Origin: Thiocapsa bogorovii
GTDB lineage: Bacteria; Pseudomonadota; Gammaproteobacteria; Chromatiales; Chromatiaceae
Direction of reading: 5' to 3'
Assembly: GCF_021228795.1 (NCBI RefSeq)
Contig: NZ_CP089309.1
Location: 2,790,001-2,854,000, forward strand
Length of the DNA stretch: 64,000 nucleotides
Both the position numbers and the translations under genes were made by a program. The notes below the pieces were generated by a model. That model had not been told where the DNA came from, searched no databases, and saw only the letters and a list, made by a program, of their open reading frames with translations. How positions within the stretch are numbered: the stretch's first letter is position 1; each line of letters starts with the position of its first letter. This document shows positions 35,482-44,643 of the stretch, piece by piece.

Positions 35482-36387
35482 TTAGCGGGTGAGCATCGGG
35501 AAGCCGAGGGCCTCCCGGCGGTCAAAATAAGCCTGGGCGACGGCGCGCGACAGGGTGCGTACGCGCAGAATGAACCGCTGTCGTTCGGTGACCGAGATTG
35601 CGCCGCGGGCATCGAGAAGATTGAAGGTGTGTGATGCCTTCAAGACTTGCTCGTAGGCCGGCAGGGGCAGGCCCTTCTCGACCAATGCAGCGCTTGCCGC
35701 CTCGCAGGTATCGAACAGTCCGAACAAGGCGTCGACGTCGGCATGCTCGAAGTTATACGCAGACTGCTCGACCTCGTTCTGATGGTAAACATCGCCGTAG
35801 GTGACGACGCCCGCCGGGGTACGGCTCCAGATCAGATCGTAGACACTTTCGACGCCCTGAAGGTACATGGCGATGCGTTCGAGTCCATAGGTAATCTCTC
35901 CGGTCACCGGCCGACAATCGAGTCCTCCGACCTGTTGGAAGTACGTGAACTGCGTCACCTCCATCCCGTTGAGCCAGACCTCCCAGCCGAGTCCCCAGGC
36001 TCCCAAGGTCGGCGACTCCCAGTTGTCTTCCACGAATCGAATGTCGTGGACAAGAGGATCGATCCCGAGACGGCGCAACGAGTCGAGGTAGAGATCCTGG
36101 ATCTCGAGCGGCGAAGGTTTTAGCACGACTTGGTATTGGTAGTAGTGCTGGAGGCGGTTCGGGTTCTCCCCGTAACGTCCGTCGGTCGGACGGCGCGAGG
36201 GCTGCACATAGGCACTGCGCCACGGCTCCGGTCCGATCGAGCGTAGGAAGGTCGCCGGGTGGAAGGTTCCCGCGCCGACCTCCATGTCAAGCGGCTGAAG
36301 GATGACGCATCCGTGCTCGGCCCAGTAACGCTCGAGGGCAAAAACGAGGCCCTGAAAGGTCGAGACATCCTCTCGATCGAGATTCAA
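35482..36387 (-). CDS. glyQ: Glycine--tRNA ligase alpha subunit
   Basis: The catalytic class II synthetase subunit that activates glycine. The protein reads (M)[14 protein letters not shown] and continues through [19 protein letters not shown] to [19 protein letters not shown] (quoted in pieces). No ATG is present at the expected start; a TTG at 36387 with AAGGAGAA 7 nt upstream fits exactly and gives 301 residues. The open frame further upstream to 36660 has no family similarity. Confidence 0.96.
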   Translation of the reverse strand: MNLDREDVSTFQGLVFALERYWAEHGCVILQPLDMEVGAGTFHPATFLRSIGPEPWRSAYVQPSRRPTDGRYGENPNRLQHYYQYQVVLKPSPLEIQDLYLDSLRRLGIDPLVHDIRFVEDNWESPTLGAWGLGWEVWLNGMEVTQFTYFQQVGGLDCRPVTGEITYGLERIAMYLQGVESVYDLIWSRTPAGVVTYGDVYHQNEVEQSAYNFEHADVDALFGLFDTCEAASAALVEKGLPLPAYEQVLKASHTFNLLDARGAISVTERQRFILRVRTLSRAVAQAYFDRREALGFPMLTR

Positions 36388-36696
36388 GATCGTTCTCCTT
36401 CGGCCAAGTGTTGACGAAAATCGGGCAGTATAGCGCTGATCGGCGAGGTCGCGCCAAAGCAGTACCACAGCGCAGCGTCGGGCCCCAACGCTCCTGGATT
36501 CTCGCCGCTGTGCACGCGTTGCTCCCGGAAAAACCCGCGAGGGCAGGGTATAGGTCGATCCCAGAGGGCATCGCGCAGCTGCTGGATTCGATCGCCGGGA
36601 GGACCCGTCCGCGCACATCAGGGTCTCGCCTGTTACCCTATTGCGGTGGTCCGACCGCATGCCCGGGCGCGGATCCGGCCTTCAAACATAACCTCG
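36388..36696. other. Divergent control region between glyQ and the cation efflux gene
   Basis: 309 bp without a gene. For glyQ, a TATACT -10 box (36427-36432, minus strand) with TTGGCG (36452-36457) at a long 19-bp spacing is the best promoter candidate. I see nothing convincing for the plus-strand gene. Confidence 0.4.
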
Positions 36697-37863
36697 ATGC
36701 CAACCGCCATGCGCACCTTCAACGATTCGTCAGCCGAACGTCGACATGCCGTAACCTACACGGCAATCGTCGGGGCAGCGATCAATCTCGTGCTCTCGGT
36801 CGTGAAGATCATTGCTGGCATTTTCGGTCATTCTCAAGCGCTCGTAGCCGACGGCATTCATTCGCTTTCGGATCTTTTGTCTGATCTGTTGGTCCTGTTG
36901 GCAGGTCGCCGGGCCAGCCAAGGTCCCGATCACGATCATCCTTACGGGCATGCTCGATACGAAACGGTTGCAACGCTCGTTCTGGGATTACTGCTCATCG
37001 CCGTGGCCGTCGGTATCGCCTGGGATTCCATCGAGCGACTGTTTCAGCCGGAGGCATTGCTCAAGCCGGAACCGCTGACCTTGCTTGCGGCTCTGGGGTC
37101 GATCCTCATCAAGGAATGGCTCTACTGGTGGACCCTCGGTTACGCCAAGCGGGTGAAGTCGGATCTGCTCCGCGCCAATGCCTGGCACCATCGTACTGAC
37201 GCGGTCTCCTCGGTGGTGGTCCTCGTGGGAATTGCCGGGACCATGGCCGGTCTGGCCTATCTTGATGCGATCGCAGCAGTCGTGGTCGCGATCATGATCG
37301 CAAGAATCGGCTGGGCGTTGGGTTGGGAGGCGATCAACGAACTGGTCGATACCGGGCTGGAATCCGAGCGGCTGAGCGCGGTCAAGGAGACCATTCGCTC
37401 GGTCGGCGGCGTGCGGGACATCCATATGCTGCGCACGCGCCGCTATGCCGGACAGGTTTCGGCCGATGTCCATGTCTTGGTGGATCCCTTCGTCAGCGTT
37501 TCAGAGGGCCACATGATCAGTCTCTTGGTGGAGCATCGACTCAAGCGGGAGATCGACGAGATCACCGACGTGACGGTCCACATCGATCCGGAGGACGACG
37601 ATCGCTTTCCTCCTCCCGTCGGGCTCCCGCTGCGGGCCGAGGCGATGGCGCGCCTAGCTTCGCTCTGGTCGGCGATTCCCGAGGCGAACGAGCGTCAACG
37701 GATGGTCTTTCACTATCTGCGGGGCGGAATCGACATCGAGGTCCATTTCCCGTTGGCCGCTTGCCGCCGAACGGGTGCGGACGTGGCCGATTTACAAGCG
37801 CGCCTCGCGAACGCGATCGCCGACGAACCGGCATTTCGGGAAGTCCGAATCTTTTTCGGATAG
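36697..37863 (+). CDS. Cation diffusion facilitator family transporter
   Basis: A membrane exporter of divalent metal cations in exchange for protons. 388 residues from the ATG at 36697 (36709 is also possible). About six membrane helices in residues 20-200; the metal-site motifs HSLSD and, in a later helix, HHRTD; then a cytoplasmic domain with the VHIDPEDD segment and an extended C-terminal part of about 90 residues. The metal (zinc, iron, manganese) cannot be assigned from sequence. It has its own terminator. Confidence 0.9.
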   Translation: MPTAMRTFNDSSAERRHAVTYTAIVGAAINLVLSVVKIIAGIFGHSQALVADGIHSLSDLLSDLLVLLAGRRASQGPDHDHPYGHARYETVATLVLGLLLIAVAVGIAWDSIERLFQPEALLKPEPLTLLAALGSILIKEWLYWWTLGYAKRVKSDLLRANAWHHRTDAVSSVVVLVGIAGTMAGLAYLDAIAAVVVAIMIARIGWALGWEAINELVDTGLESERLSAVKETIRSVGGVRDIHMLRTRRYAGQVSADVHVLVDPFVSVSEGHMISLLVEHRLKREIDEITDVTVHIDPEDDDRFPPPVGLPLRAEAMARLASLWSAIPEANERQRMVFHYLRGGIDIEVHFPLAACRRTGADVADLQARLANAIADEPAFREVRIFFG

Positions 37864-37867
37864 CGTT

Positions 37868-37892
37868 CGCACTATATCGGTGCGGTTTTTTT
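37868..37892 (+). terminator. Rho-independent terminator after the cation efflux gene
   Basis: CGCAC (37868-37872), a 7-nt loop, GTGCG (37880-37884), then G and seven T (37886-37892), starting 5 nt after the stop codon. Confidence 0.65.
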
Positions 37893-38342
37893 CCAAGGAG
37901 CCCTGCGAGGGTGCGTAGACGGGAAGAGCAGTCGCGGATGCCCGTGCGAAGAGTGTTTGTGCAATCGATACCGCGTTGGCTCGATCGGTCGGCCGACACG
38001 TCCAATCGGAAAATCACCTTTTTAAAACAGTATATTGAGATTCCATCCAGAGGTTGCCGCGCACGGACCAAGCGCAATAGTCCCCCTTTGGCGTGGTCTT
38101 GGCTCGGTAGATGCTTTACGCCCGGAAGGTGATCGACAGCACCGGTCGTTCTCCGTCGTACCCCACGAAGAGGACTCCATACAGACCGAATCACCGCGAC
38201 CCGCCGACGCACTGCGAGTCGTGCAGCCGGAGAGGCGACCTGCTAGGCTCCCATCCGCCTCGCCGCATCCGAGGGCGTAAGGCCTACCACGGCGCCGCCC
38301 CACGATCTTTCCCCCGAACCTACAGCAGCGGAGAAATCCCAA
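37893..38342 (+). other. Long leader and control region of glnA
   Basis: 450 bp without a gene. It contains a sigma-54-like promoter at 38089-38104 and an AT-rich patch with TATATT at 38031-38036 that might belong to a second, sigma-70 promoter lacking a clear -35 box. The start region of glnA has GGAGAAAT before the ATG. Confidence 0.45.
38089..38104 (+). promoter_or_regulatory. Candidate sigma-54 promoter of glnA
   Basis: TGGCGT, 5 bp, TGGCT: the invariant GG and GC dinucleotides are 12 bp apart as required, with 7 of 11 consensus matches. The predicted start is near 38115, giving a leader of about 228 nt. Supported by the neighbouring ntrBC, which activate sigma-54 promoters. Confidence 0.4.
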
Positions 38343-39746
38343 ATGACAGACGTGATCAAAATGATCAAGGACAACGACGTAAAGTTCGTCGACCTTCGCT
38401 TCACCGACACTCGCGGCAAGGAGCAGCACGTCTCCATGCCCTCCAGGGTGGTCGACGAGGATCTGTTTAAGGAAGGCAAGATGTTCGACGGATCGTCGAT
38501 CGCCGGTTGGAAGGGCATCGAAGCATCCGACATGATCCTGATGCCTGAACCGTCCACCGCAGTCATGGACCCGTTCACGGATGAAAACACCCTGATCATC
38601 CGTTGCGATATCCTCGAACCCGACACGATGACCGGGTACGAGCGCGATCCGCGCTCCCTGGCCAAGCGCGCGGAAGCCTATCTGAAGTCGACGGGCGTCG
38701 CCGATACGGCCTACTTCGGTCCGGAGCCCGAGTTCTTCATCCTCGACGATGTTCGCTGGGGCGCAGACATGAGCGGCGCCTTCTACAAGATCGATTCCGA
38801 GGAGGCCGGCTGGAACTCCGAGCGCGTCTTCGCCGACGGCAACATGGGGCATCGTCCGAGCACGAAAGGCGGTTACTTCCCGGTACCACCGGTCGATTCG
38901 CTGAACGATATTCGCGCAGCCATGTGTCTGACGCTGGAAGAAATGGGTGTCCCGGTCGAGGTGCATCACCATGAAGTCGCGACCGCCGGACAATGTGAGA
39001 TCGGGACCCAGTTCGATACGCTCGTGTCCCGAGCCGACAAGAATCAGATCACCAAGTACGTCGTGCAGAACGTCGCCCATGCCTACGGCAAGACCGCAAC
39101 CTTCATGCCCAAGCCATTGGTCGGCGACAACGGCAGCGGCATGCATGTTCACCAGTCGCTGAGCAAGGATGGCCAGAACATTTTCGCGGGGGACAAGTAC
39201 GCGGGCTTGTCCGACACGGCGCTCTACTATATCGGGGGGATCATCAAGCACGCCCGCTCCCTCAACGCTTTGACCAACCCGTCCACCAACTCCTACAAGC
39301 GTTTGGTGCCGGGCTTCGAAGCACCGGTGATGCTCGCCTACTCCGCGCGCAACCGCTCCGCGTCGGTCCGCATTCCTTATGTGGCCAGCCCCAAAGGCCG
39401 TCGCATCGAGGTACGCTTCCCGGATTCCACCTGCAATCCCTACCTGGCCTTCGCTGCGATGATGATGGCCGGTCTGGACGGTATCCAAAACAAGATTCAT
39501 CCGGGCGATGCCATGGACAAGGATCTCTACGATCTGCCGCACGAGGAGGCCAAGGCCATCCCGACGGTTTGTCACTCGCTGGATATGGCCTTGGACTATC
39601 TGGACAAGGACAGGGAATACCTCACCGCCGGCGGCGTCTTCACCGACGATCTGATCGATGCCTACATCGCTCTGAAGATGGGAGAGGTCACTCGCATCCG
39701 CATGACCACGCATCCTGTCGAATTCGACATGTACTACAGTCTCTAG
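38343..39746 (+). CDS. glnA: Glutamine synthetase type I
   Basis: Makes glutamine from glutamate, ammonium and ATP; forms a dodecamer in the cytoplasm. 467 residues. [13 protein letters not shown] near 47, FGPEPEFF near 128, [13 protein letters not shown] near 262, and the adenylylation tyrosine Tyr396 in LYDLPHEE, equal to Tyr397 of E. coli, so activity is likely controlled by covalent adenylylation. Followed by a GNRA-looped terminator hairpin. Confidence 0.98.
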   Translation: MTDVIKMIKDNDVKFVDLRFTDTRGKEQHVSMPSRVVDEDLFKEGKMFDGSSIAGWKGIEASDMILMPEPSTAVMDPFTDENTLIIRCDILEPDTMTGYERDPRSLAKRAEAYLKSTGVADTAYFGPEPEFFILDDVRWGADMSGAFYKIDSEEAGWNSERVFADGNMGHRPSTKGGYFPVPPVDSLNDIRAAMCLTLEEMGVPVEVHHHEVATAGQCEIGTQFDTLVSRADKNQITKYVVQNVAHAYGKTATFMPKPLVGDNGSGMHVHQSLSKDGQNIFAGDKYAGLSDTALYYIGGIIKHARSLNALTNPSTNSYKRLVPGFEAPVMLAYSARNRSASVRIPYVASPKGRRIEVRFPDSTCNPYLAFAAMMMAGLDGIQNKIHPGDAMDKDLYDLPHEEAKAIPTVCHSLDMALDYLDKDREYLTAGGVFTDDLIDAYIALKMGEVTRIRMTTHPVEFDMYYSL

Positions 39747-39773
39747 ACTCCGGGCGCTCTTGAGCGCGCCAAC

Positions 39774-39793
39774 GAGGCCCCGCAAGGGGCCTC
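39774..39793 (+). terminator. Terminator hairpin after glnA
   Basis: A perfect 8-bp stem (GAGGCCCC with GGGGCCTC) and a GCAA tetraloop, 28 bp after the glnA stop, followed by ATTCGTT rather than a full T-run. Confidence 0.6.
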
Positions 39794-39839
39794 ATTCGTT
39801 CCGGTTGAGCCCGAAAACCGGGTCGACTATTCTTCGACC

Positions 39840-40355
39840 ATGATCAAGCACTCGCTCGTCGCCATCGTTCTGTTCGCGCCCCAAGCGTCGAGCGCCGAAA
39901 TCTTTCGCTGGGTCGACGCTGACGGACGTACTCACTTCTCGGATCGACGCCCTCCCGATACGGCGGTTCAACGCGTGGTACCCGAAACGGGTCAAGCCGA
40001 CTCCGCTGCCCCGGATCCCGAGGCCACAGTCGACATGCCGCTCCTCGGACCCTACGCGGTCTTCGAGATCCTCGCGCCGACGGCCGGAGCACTCCTGATT
40101 CAAACCACCGATACACTTGAGGTCAACCTCGCGCTGGAGCCGGCATTGCTCGAAGGGCATCGGCTCGAGCTTCTCCTCGACGATCGTCCGGTGACGGTCG
40201 AGGGGGGGTCGACGCGGTTTCAAATTCAGGGTGTCGGTTTCGAGTCGCACCGGATCCAAGCGCGTGTGCAGGATGCCCTCGGAACGGTCGTTGCAGCGAC
40301 GCCGTCGCTCGCGCTAGAACTGCGCCAATCCGCTCCCCCTGGGGTTTTGCCCTAA
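39840..40355 (+). CDS. DUF4124 domain-containing exported protein
   Basis: 171 residues. A signal peptide (about 1-19) leads into the DUF4124 motif E-I-F-R-W-V-D-A-D-G at 20-29 and HFSDRRP. The rest is a proline-flanked beta-rich domain. Function unknown; proteins of this family are often found next to glnA or ntrB in gammaproteobacteria, as here. Confidence 0.8.
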   Translation: MIKHSLVAIVLFAPQASSAEIFRWVDADGRTHFSDRRPPDTAVQRVVPETGQADSAAPDPEATVDMPLLGPYAVFEILAPTAGALLIQTTDTLEVNLALEPALLEGHRLELLLDDRPVTVEGGSTRFQIQGVGFESHRIQARVQDALGTVVAATPSLALELRQSAPPGVLP

Positions 40356-40569
40356 GCCTCCTTTATTGCACGGGCTTTCACGATAGACTCAAGCCGACCT
40401 GCGATGGTATGAGTTTCGCATGTCTCGGGAGTCGATATGCAGCCGAGTCTGTGTGTCGCGCCGTTCGTTTGCGTAAGCCTCCCGCAGCCCGAACGTGCAT
40501 ATCAAACCCACCGTCTTCGCGTGCGTCCTCGGTCACGCGTGAGCATGTAAGCCGTTCGGATGAGAAATC

Positions 40570-41652
40570 ATGAGTATTCAGCCAGCCCCGAAGCCGGCCT
40601 TAGAGCGGACGATTCTCGATCACCTGAACACGGCTGTCCTACTATTCGACAAGGACTTACGTCTCCTATATCTCAATCCCGCCGCCGAGATGCTCTTCGA
40701 GATTAGTGCTCGACATATGGTCGGCCACCATGCCCTAAACCTGCTCCCGTGCCCCGACCACCAGGTTGAAGAGCGCCTGAAAGCCGCTCTGGAGTCGCGC
40801 CACCCCTTTACCGAGCGAGAGATCAATGTTGTCGCGGGGGACGGACGCACCAAGACGGTGAACTGTACCGTCCTACCATTGCACCATTTCGATGCACAAG
40901 ATCAAGTGCTTGTTGAGCTTGCCCAGGTCGACCGGCAGCTTCGGATCACCCGGGAGGAACACCTGCTCTCTCAGCACCAGGCAACCCAGGCCCTGATCCG
41001 CGGATTAGCGCACGAAATCAAGAACCCGCTCGGCGGGCTGCGCGGCGCCGCACAGTTGCTTGAGCAGGAGCTTCCCGACCCGGGTTTACGTGAGTACACG
41101 CGAATCATTATCGACGAGGCCGACCGGCTTCAGGATCTGGTCAACCGGATGGTCGGCCCCAGTCGCCTACCGCGCCGAGCCTTGGTCAATATCCACAACG
41201 TCCTCGAGCATGTCCGCGGACTCATCCTCGCGGAGTCGCCGGCCGGTCCACGCGTGCAACGCGACTATGACCCGAGTATTCCGGACTTCATGGCGGATCA
41301 GGACCGCTTGATCCAGGCCTTCCTGAACCTCGCGCGCAATGCCGCTGCGGCGGCCGGAACGGCCGGACGCATCGAGCTGCGCACTCGAGTGCTGCGTCAA
41401 TTCACGATCGGCAACCGTCGTCATCGCCTTGTGCTGCAGGCGCAAATCCGTGACAACGGACCCGGAATACCGCAGGAAATCGAGGATCGCATCTTTTTTC
41501 CGATGGTCTCCGGCAACCAAGGTGGTAGCGGACTGGGTCTACCCATTGCCCAAGAACTTATCAATCAACACGGAGGCCTCATCGAGTGCGAGAGTCGGCC
41601 CGGCGAGACCACGTTCTACGTTTATCTTCCGTTGGAGACGGGCTATGAATAA
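40570..41652 (+). CDS. glnL: Nitrogen regulation sensor kinase NtrB (GlnL)
   Basis: Cytoplasmic histidine kinase that phosphorylates NtrC under nitrogen limitation. 360 residues: PAS domain (about 10-115), dimerisation/phospho-acceptor domain with His148 in GLAHEIKNPLGG, and an ATPase domain with the N box FLNLARNAAAAA, DNGPGIP and GGSGLGLPIAQ. ntrC starts within its last codons (8-bp overlap). Confidence 0.96.
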   Translation: MSIQPAPKPALERTILDHLNTAVLLFDKDLRLLYLNPAAEMLFEISARHMVGHHALNLLPCPDHQVEERLKAALESRHPFTEREINVVAGDGRTKTVNCTVLPLHHFDAQDQVLVELAQVDRQLRITREEHLLSQHQATQALIRGLAHEIKNPLGGLRGAAQLLEQELPDPGLREYTRIIIDEADRLQDLVNRMVGPSRLPRRALVNIHNVLEHVRGLILAESPAGPRVQRDYDPSIPDFMADQDRLIQAFLNLARNAAAAAGTAGRIELRTRVLRQFTIGNRRHRLVLQAQIRDNGPGIPQEIEDRIFFPMVSGNQGGSGLGLPIAQELINQHGGLIECESRPGETTFYVYLPLETGYE

Positions 41653-43105
41653 TCGCGAGCCCAAGGTCTGGGTGATCGACGACGACAGGTCCATTCGGTG
41701 GGTGCTGGAGCGCGCGCTGCGGAAGGCGGAAATGCATGTGACCTGTTTCTCCAACGGTGTCGGTGTCATGGAAGCGCTCCAACGCGAGCAGCCCGACGTC
41801 ATCCTGACCGACATCCGCATGCCGGGGATCGATGGATTAGACCTTTTGCGACAGGTTTCGGCCCGCTATCCGGGACTTCCCGTGATCATCATGACCGCGC
41901 ACTCCGACCTCGACAGCGCGGTGTCGGCCTTTCACGGCGGTGCCTTCGAGTATCTCCCCAAGCCGTTCGATCTCGACGAAGCGGTGGGGCAGGTCAACCG
42001 GGCGTGTCGACGTGGACGAGAGGAGCGTCCCGAAGAGATCGTCATGAGCAAAGCGCCGGACATCATCGGCGAGGCCCCAGCGATGCAGGAGGTCTTTCGG
42101 GCGATCGGTCGACTTGCACGTTCCAACATCACGGTTCTGATCAACGGGGAATCCGGAACCGGGAAAGAACTGGTGGCGCGCGCGTTGCACCGCCACAGCC
42201 CGCGAAGCGATCGGCCCTTCATCGCCTTGAACATGGCCGCAATCCCGCGGGACCTCCTGGAATCGGAGCTCTTCGGTCATGAGCGCGGTTCCTTCACGGG
42301 TGCCCAGAGTCGCCGTGAAGGGCGATTCGAGCAGGCCGACGGGGGAACCTTGTTCCTCGACGAGATCGGGGACATGCCCGCCGAGCTGCAAACCAGACTC
42401 TTGCGGGTACTCGCTGACGGGGAATTTTACCGTGTGGGCGGCGTTGCCCCGACACGGGTTGATGTGCGGATCATCGCAGCAACGCACCAGAACCTCGAGG
42501 ATTTGGTCCGCCAAGGCCGCTTTCGCGAAGACCTATTCCATCGCCTCAACGTCATCCGGATTCATCTGCCGGCGCTCCGTGATCGGCGCGAAGACGTCCC
42601 GGTCTTGATGCGCCACTTTCTCGCCCAAGCGGCCCTGGAGTTGACGTGCGAGCCGAAGGTGCTGGCGCCGAGCGCGATCGAACACCTGAAACGGCTCGAC
42701 TGGCCCGGCAATGTACGCCAGCTGGAAAATACCGCCCGCTGGGTCACCGTCATGGCATCGGGCAAAGAGATTCACGCCGAGGATCTTCCGCCTGAGCTCA
42801 ATGCGTCGTTCTCCGAGCCGGTCCGCGACGAGCCGTGGGAAACGGTGTTTCGCCGTTGGGTTCGTCAAAGCCTGAAACAGGGGCATGGTGCTTTGCTCGA
42901 TACGGCTATGCCGATCTTCGAGCAGATCCTCATCCAGACCGCCTTGGAGCATACGGGCGGGCGTCGGCAGGAGGCTGCGCGACTCCTCGGGTGGGGACGC
43001 AACACACTGACTCGAAAAATAAAAGAACTGCAACTCGATATCGAGATCGACCCGGAGGAACCCCCGCCGGATGAGGATTCGGCACGGAGCCCCCAAATCA
43101 GCTAG
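41645..43105 (+). CDS. glnG: Nitrogen regulation response regulator NtrC (GlnG), sigma-54 activator
   Basis: 486 residues: receiver domain with the phospho-acceptor Asp56 in [12 protein letters not shown]+ domain with GESGTGKE near 168, the sigma-54 contact loop GSFTGA near 214 (Ser in place of the commoner Ala), and a Fis-type helix-turn-helix at the C-terminus ([18 protein letters not shown]). Start at 41645; the larger open frame upstream overlaps ntrB out of frame and is not coding. Likely activates glnA. Confidence 0.97.
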   Translation: MNNREPKVWVIDDDRSIRWVLERALRKAEMHVTCFSNGVGVMEALQREQPDVILTDIRMPGIDGLDLLRQVSARYPGLPVIIMTAHSDLDSAVSAFHGGAFEYLPKPFDLDEAVGQVNRACRRGREERPEEIVMSKAPDIIGEAPAMQEVFRAIGRLARSNITVLINGESGTGKELVARALHRHSPRSDRPFIALNMAAIPRDLLESELFGHERGSFTGAQSRREGRFEQADGGTLFLDEIGDMPAELQTRLLRVLADGEFYRVGGVAPTRVDVRIIAATHQNLEDLVRQGRFREDLFHRLNVIRIHLPALRDRREDVPVLMRHFLAQAALELTCEPKVLAPSAIEHLKRLDWPGNVRQLENTARWVTVMASGKEIHAEDLPPELNASFSEPVRDEPWETVFRRWVRQSLKQGHGALLDTAMPIFEQILIQTALEHTGGRRQEAARLLGWGRNTLTRKIKELQLDIEIDPEEPPPDEDSARSPQIS

Positions 43106-43191
43106 GCGGAACGAAGACACGCCCCGCAGTCGTCGCTCCGCTGTATTCACCATTGCTATCGAATGAAGATTTGGAGAACGACTTGGACAGT

Positions 43192-43575
43192 ATGAGTATC
43201 GACCTGAAAGGCTCCGAGATCTCCTCGATCGATCTCGAGGACGGACGTCTGAGCCTGCATTTCTCGCGGGCCTATCTTGTCAAGACGATGACGGGCTCAA
43301 GCGAGCGCACGCGTTGGCATCAGGCAGGGGATTTGGTGATCGAGGGGGTCGAAGAAGCCCCAATGATTCCAAGCGGCCCGCTCGTCTGTCTGGGGGGGGA
43401 TATCGAGGAGAATATCTTCACTTATCGGGATATGGTCCCGGTTCCGCTCGAGAGTCGAGGCCATGCGCGCTGTGCGCTGATGTTCGAAGGGTTTTCCGAT
43501 CCGTTTGTCGCGCAGGGAACGACGGTCAAACTGGAAATGCACGATACGCCCAGGTACATTGAGCATCTACGCTGA
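43192..43575 (+). CDS. Hypothetical protein, about 127 residues
   Basis: Not recognised. The protein (MSIDLKGSEISSIDLEDGRL at the start) is acidic, soluble and probably beta-rich, with no signal peptide or membrane segment; one Cys pair-free core, single cysteines in LVCLGG and ARCALMF. The start could also be a TTG at 43153. Codon usage looks like its neighbours, which supports a real gene. It is followed by a hairpin and faces a second small gene. Confidence 0.6.
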   Translation: MSIDLKGSEISSIDLEDGRLSLHFSRAYLVKTMTGSSERTRWHQAGDLVIEGVEEAPMIPSGPLVCLGGDIEENIFTYRDMVPVPLESRGHARCALMFEGFSDPFVAQGTTVKLEMHDTPRYIEHLR

Positions 43576-43608
43576 ACGGCGTCTTGCGGAAAGGAATCAT
43601 CGTTAAGA

Positions 43609-43634
43609 GCCGCGTCCAGGATTTCGGACGCGGC
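43609..43634. terminator. Bidirectional terminator hairpin between two small convergent genes
   Basis: A perfect 9-bp stem (GCCGCGTCC with GGACGCGGC) and an 8-nt loop, 34 bp after one stop codon and 21 bp before the other. Short T-rich tail (TCTTAA) only on the minus-strand side. Confidence 0.5.
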
Positions 43635-43655
43635 GTCCGCCCCGAGCGCGTCTGC

Positions 43656-43880
43656 TCAGTTGCGCGCCGAACCGACGATCTCGTGAGCAATGTCCACGAC
43701 TCGGTTGGCCATATCCTGGTATTCCTGCCGATAGTTCACGAGCAAGCCATCGGTCGCCGCCCAGTAGTCTTTGCCCGACACCCCGTGCTCATGCTCGTAG
43801 TCGATGAATTGCTTTTGCATCCCGAGCATCTTCTCGATCAGCTCCTGCTTTTCTTTCTTCAGCGTGGCGATATCGCTCAT
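43656..43880 (-). CDS. Hypothetical small helical protein, 74 residues
   Basis: Not recognised by function. Highly charged N-terminal helix (LKKEKQELIEKMLGMQKQF), then YEHEHGVSGKDYWAATDG and a second long helix ending in IVGSARN; no signal or membrane segment. GGGGA lies 7 nt before the ATG and a TTGACC/TATATT promoter is upstream, so it is likely expressed. The HGVSGKDYW segment would be a useful search motif. Confidence 0.65.
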   Translation of the reverse strand: MSDIATLKKEKQELIEKMLGMQKQFIDYEHEHGVSGKDYWAATDGLLVNYRQEYQDMANRVVDIAHEIVGSARN

Positions 43881-43944
43881 GTCGGTGTCCCCATAGGGTT
43901 TTTGGCCGCCTTGGTGCGGCGATGTTAGAACTTTCCCAAACCTT

Positions 43945-43975
43945 AATATAGCATGCAGCGAGACGTCTCGGTCAA
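43945..43975 (-). promoter_or_regulatory. Candidate promoter of the 74-residue gene
   Basis: On the minus strand TTGACC (43970-43975), a 19-bp spacer containing the palindrome GAGACGTCTC, and TATATT (43945-43950). The spacing is longer than ideal, which could mean that a regulator is needed. Confidence 0.4.
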
Positions 43976-44054
43976 CCGCCGAACCCGCTCTTCGGTCCGT
44001 CGTTTCCGACCGCGATCGGCTTGCTCGCCCACGCCCGACTGACCTGGATCCGCG

Positions 44055-44525
44055 ATGTTTGATGTCATCCTCTACGAGCCCGAGATCCCGCCCAATACCG
44101 GTAATGCCATGCGCCTCTGCGCGAACGGTGGTCTGAGACTTAACCTCATCGAGCCTCTCGGGTTCGCGCTCGAGGATCGTCTGCTCAGGCGCGCCGGGCT
44201 CGATTACCGGGAATGGGCCGAGGTCGAGGTCTATCCAACCTTGGAGACCTGTTTAGGGATGCGTCTTCCCCAGCGGCTCTTCGCGCTTACGACCCGAGGC
44301 TCGACTCTCTATACGACCCCGCACTACCAAGCCGGCGACGCATTTCTGTTCGGCCCGGAAACGCGAGGCCTGCCGCAAGCCGTCCTCGATACCCTCCCGC
44401 ACGAGCAACGCCTCTATATCCCGATGCGACCCGGCAATCGCAGCCTCAACCTCTCGAATGCCGTTGCCGTCGTCGCGTTCGAGGCATGGCGTCAAACCGG
44501 GTTCGAGGGAGCTGTTCAGCGATAG
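44055..44525 (+). CDS. trmL: tRNA (cytidine/uridine-34 2'-O)-methyltransferase TrmL
   Basis: SPOUT methyltransferase acting on the wobble base of tRNA-Leu. 156 residues; N-terminal LYEPEIPPNTGNAMRLCA and the knotted C-terminal SAM site with FGPETRGLP and IPMRPGNRSLNLSNAVAV (in pieces), all typical. Convergent with gpsA; a 6-bp-stem hairpin (44586-44606) lies between. Confidence 0.95.
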   Translation: MFDVILYEPEIPPNTGNAMRLCANGGLRLNLIEPLGFALEDRLLRRAGLDYREWAEVEVYPTLETCLGMRLPQRLFALTTRGSTLYTTPHYQAGDAFLFGPETRGLPQAVLDTLPHEQRLYIPMRPGNRSLNLSNAVAVVAFEAWRQTGFEGAVQR

Positions 44526-44585
44526 GCTTGACTGCCGTCCAAGGCAGACGCCGTCAACGATCAAGCGATCGGCCTTCCGATGTGA

Positions 44586-44606
44586 GCCGCCTGTCATGAG
44601 GGCGGC
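44586..44606. terminator. Hairpin between convergent trmL and gpsA
   Basis: GCCGCC (44586-44591) and GGCGGC (44601-44606) with a 9-nt loop; a second short stem (CTGCC/GGCAG) is at 44532-44547. No T-runs. Confidence 0.35.
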
Positions 44607-44643
44607 CAAGGGCAGCGACGACACAGACCACGCCTCAGGCGGT

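Noticed and set aside
36388-36660. A 91-codon N-terminal extension of GlyQ
   Set aside because: Low-complexity, arginine-rich translation of an upstream region; the TTG at 36387 fits the family start and has a ribosome site.
37921-38132. Open frames in the glnA leader as a small gene
   Set aside because: No ribosome site and they run on from the shadow frame of the cation efflux gene.
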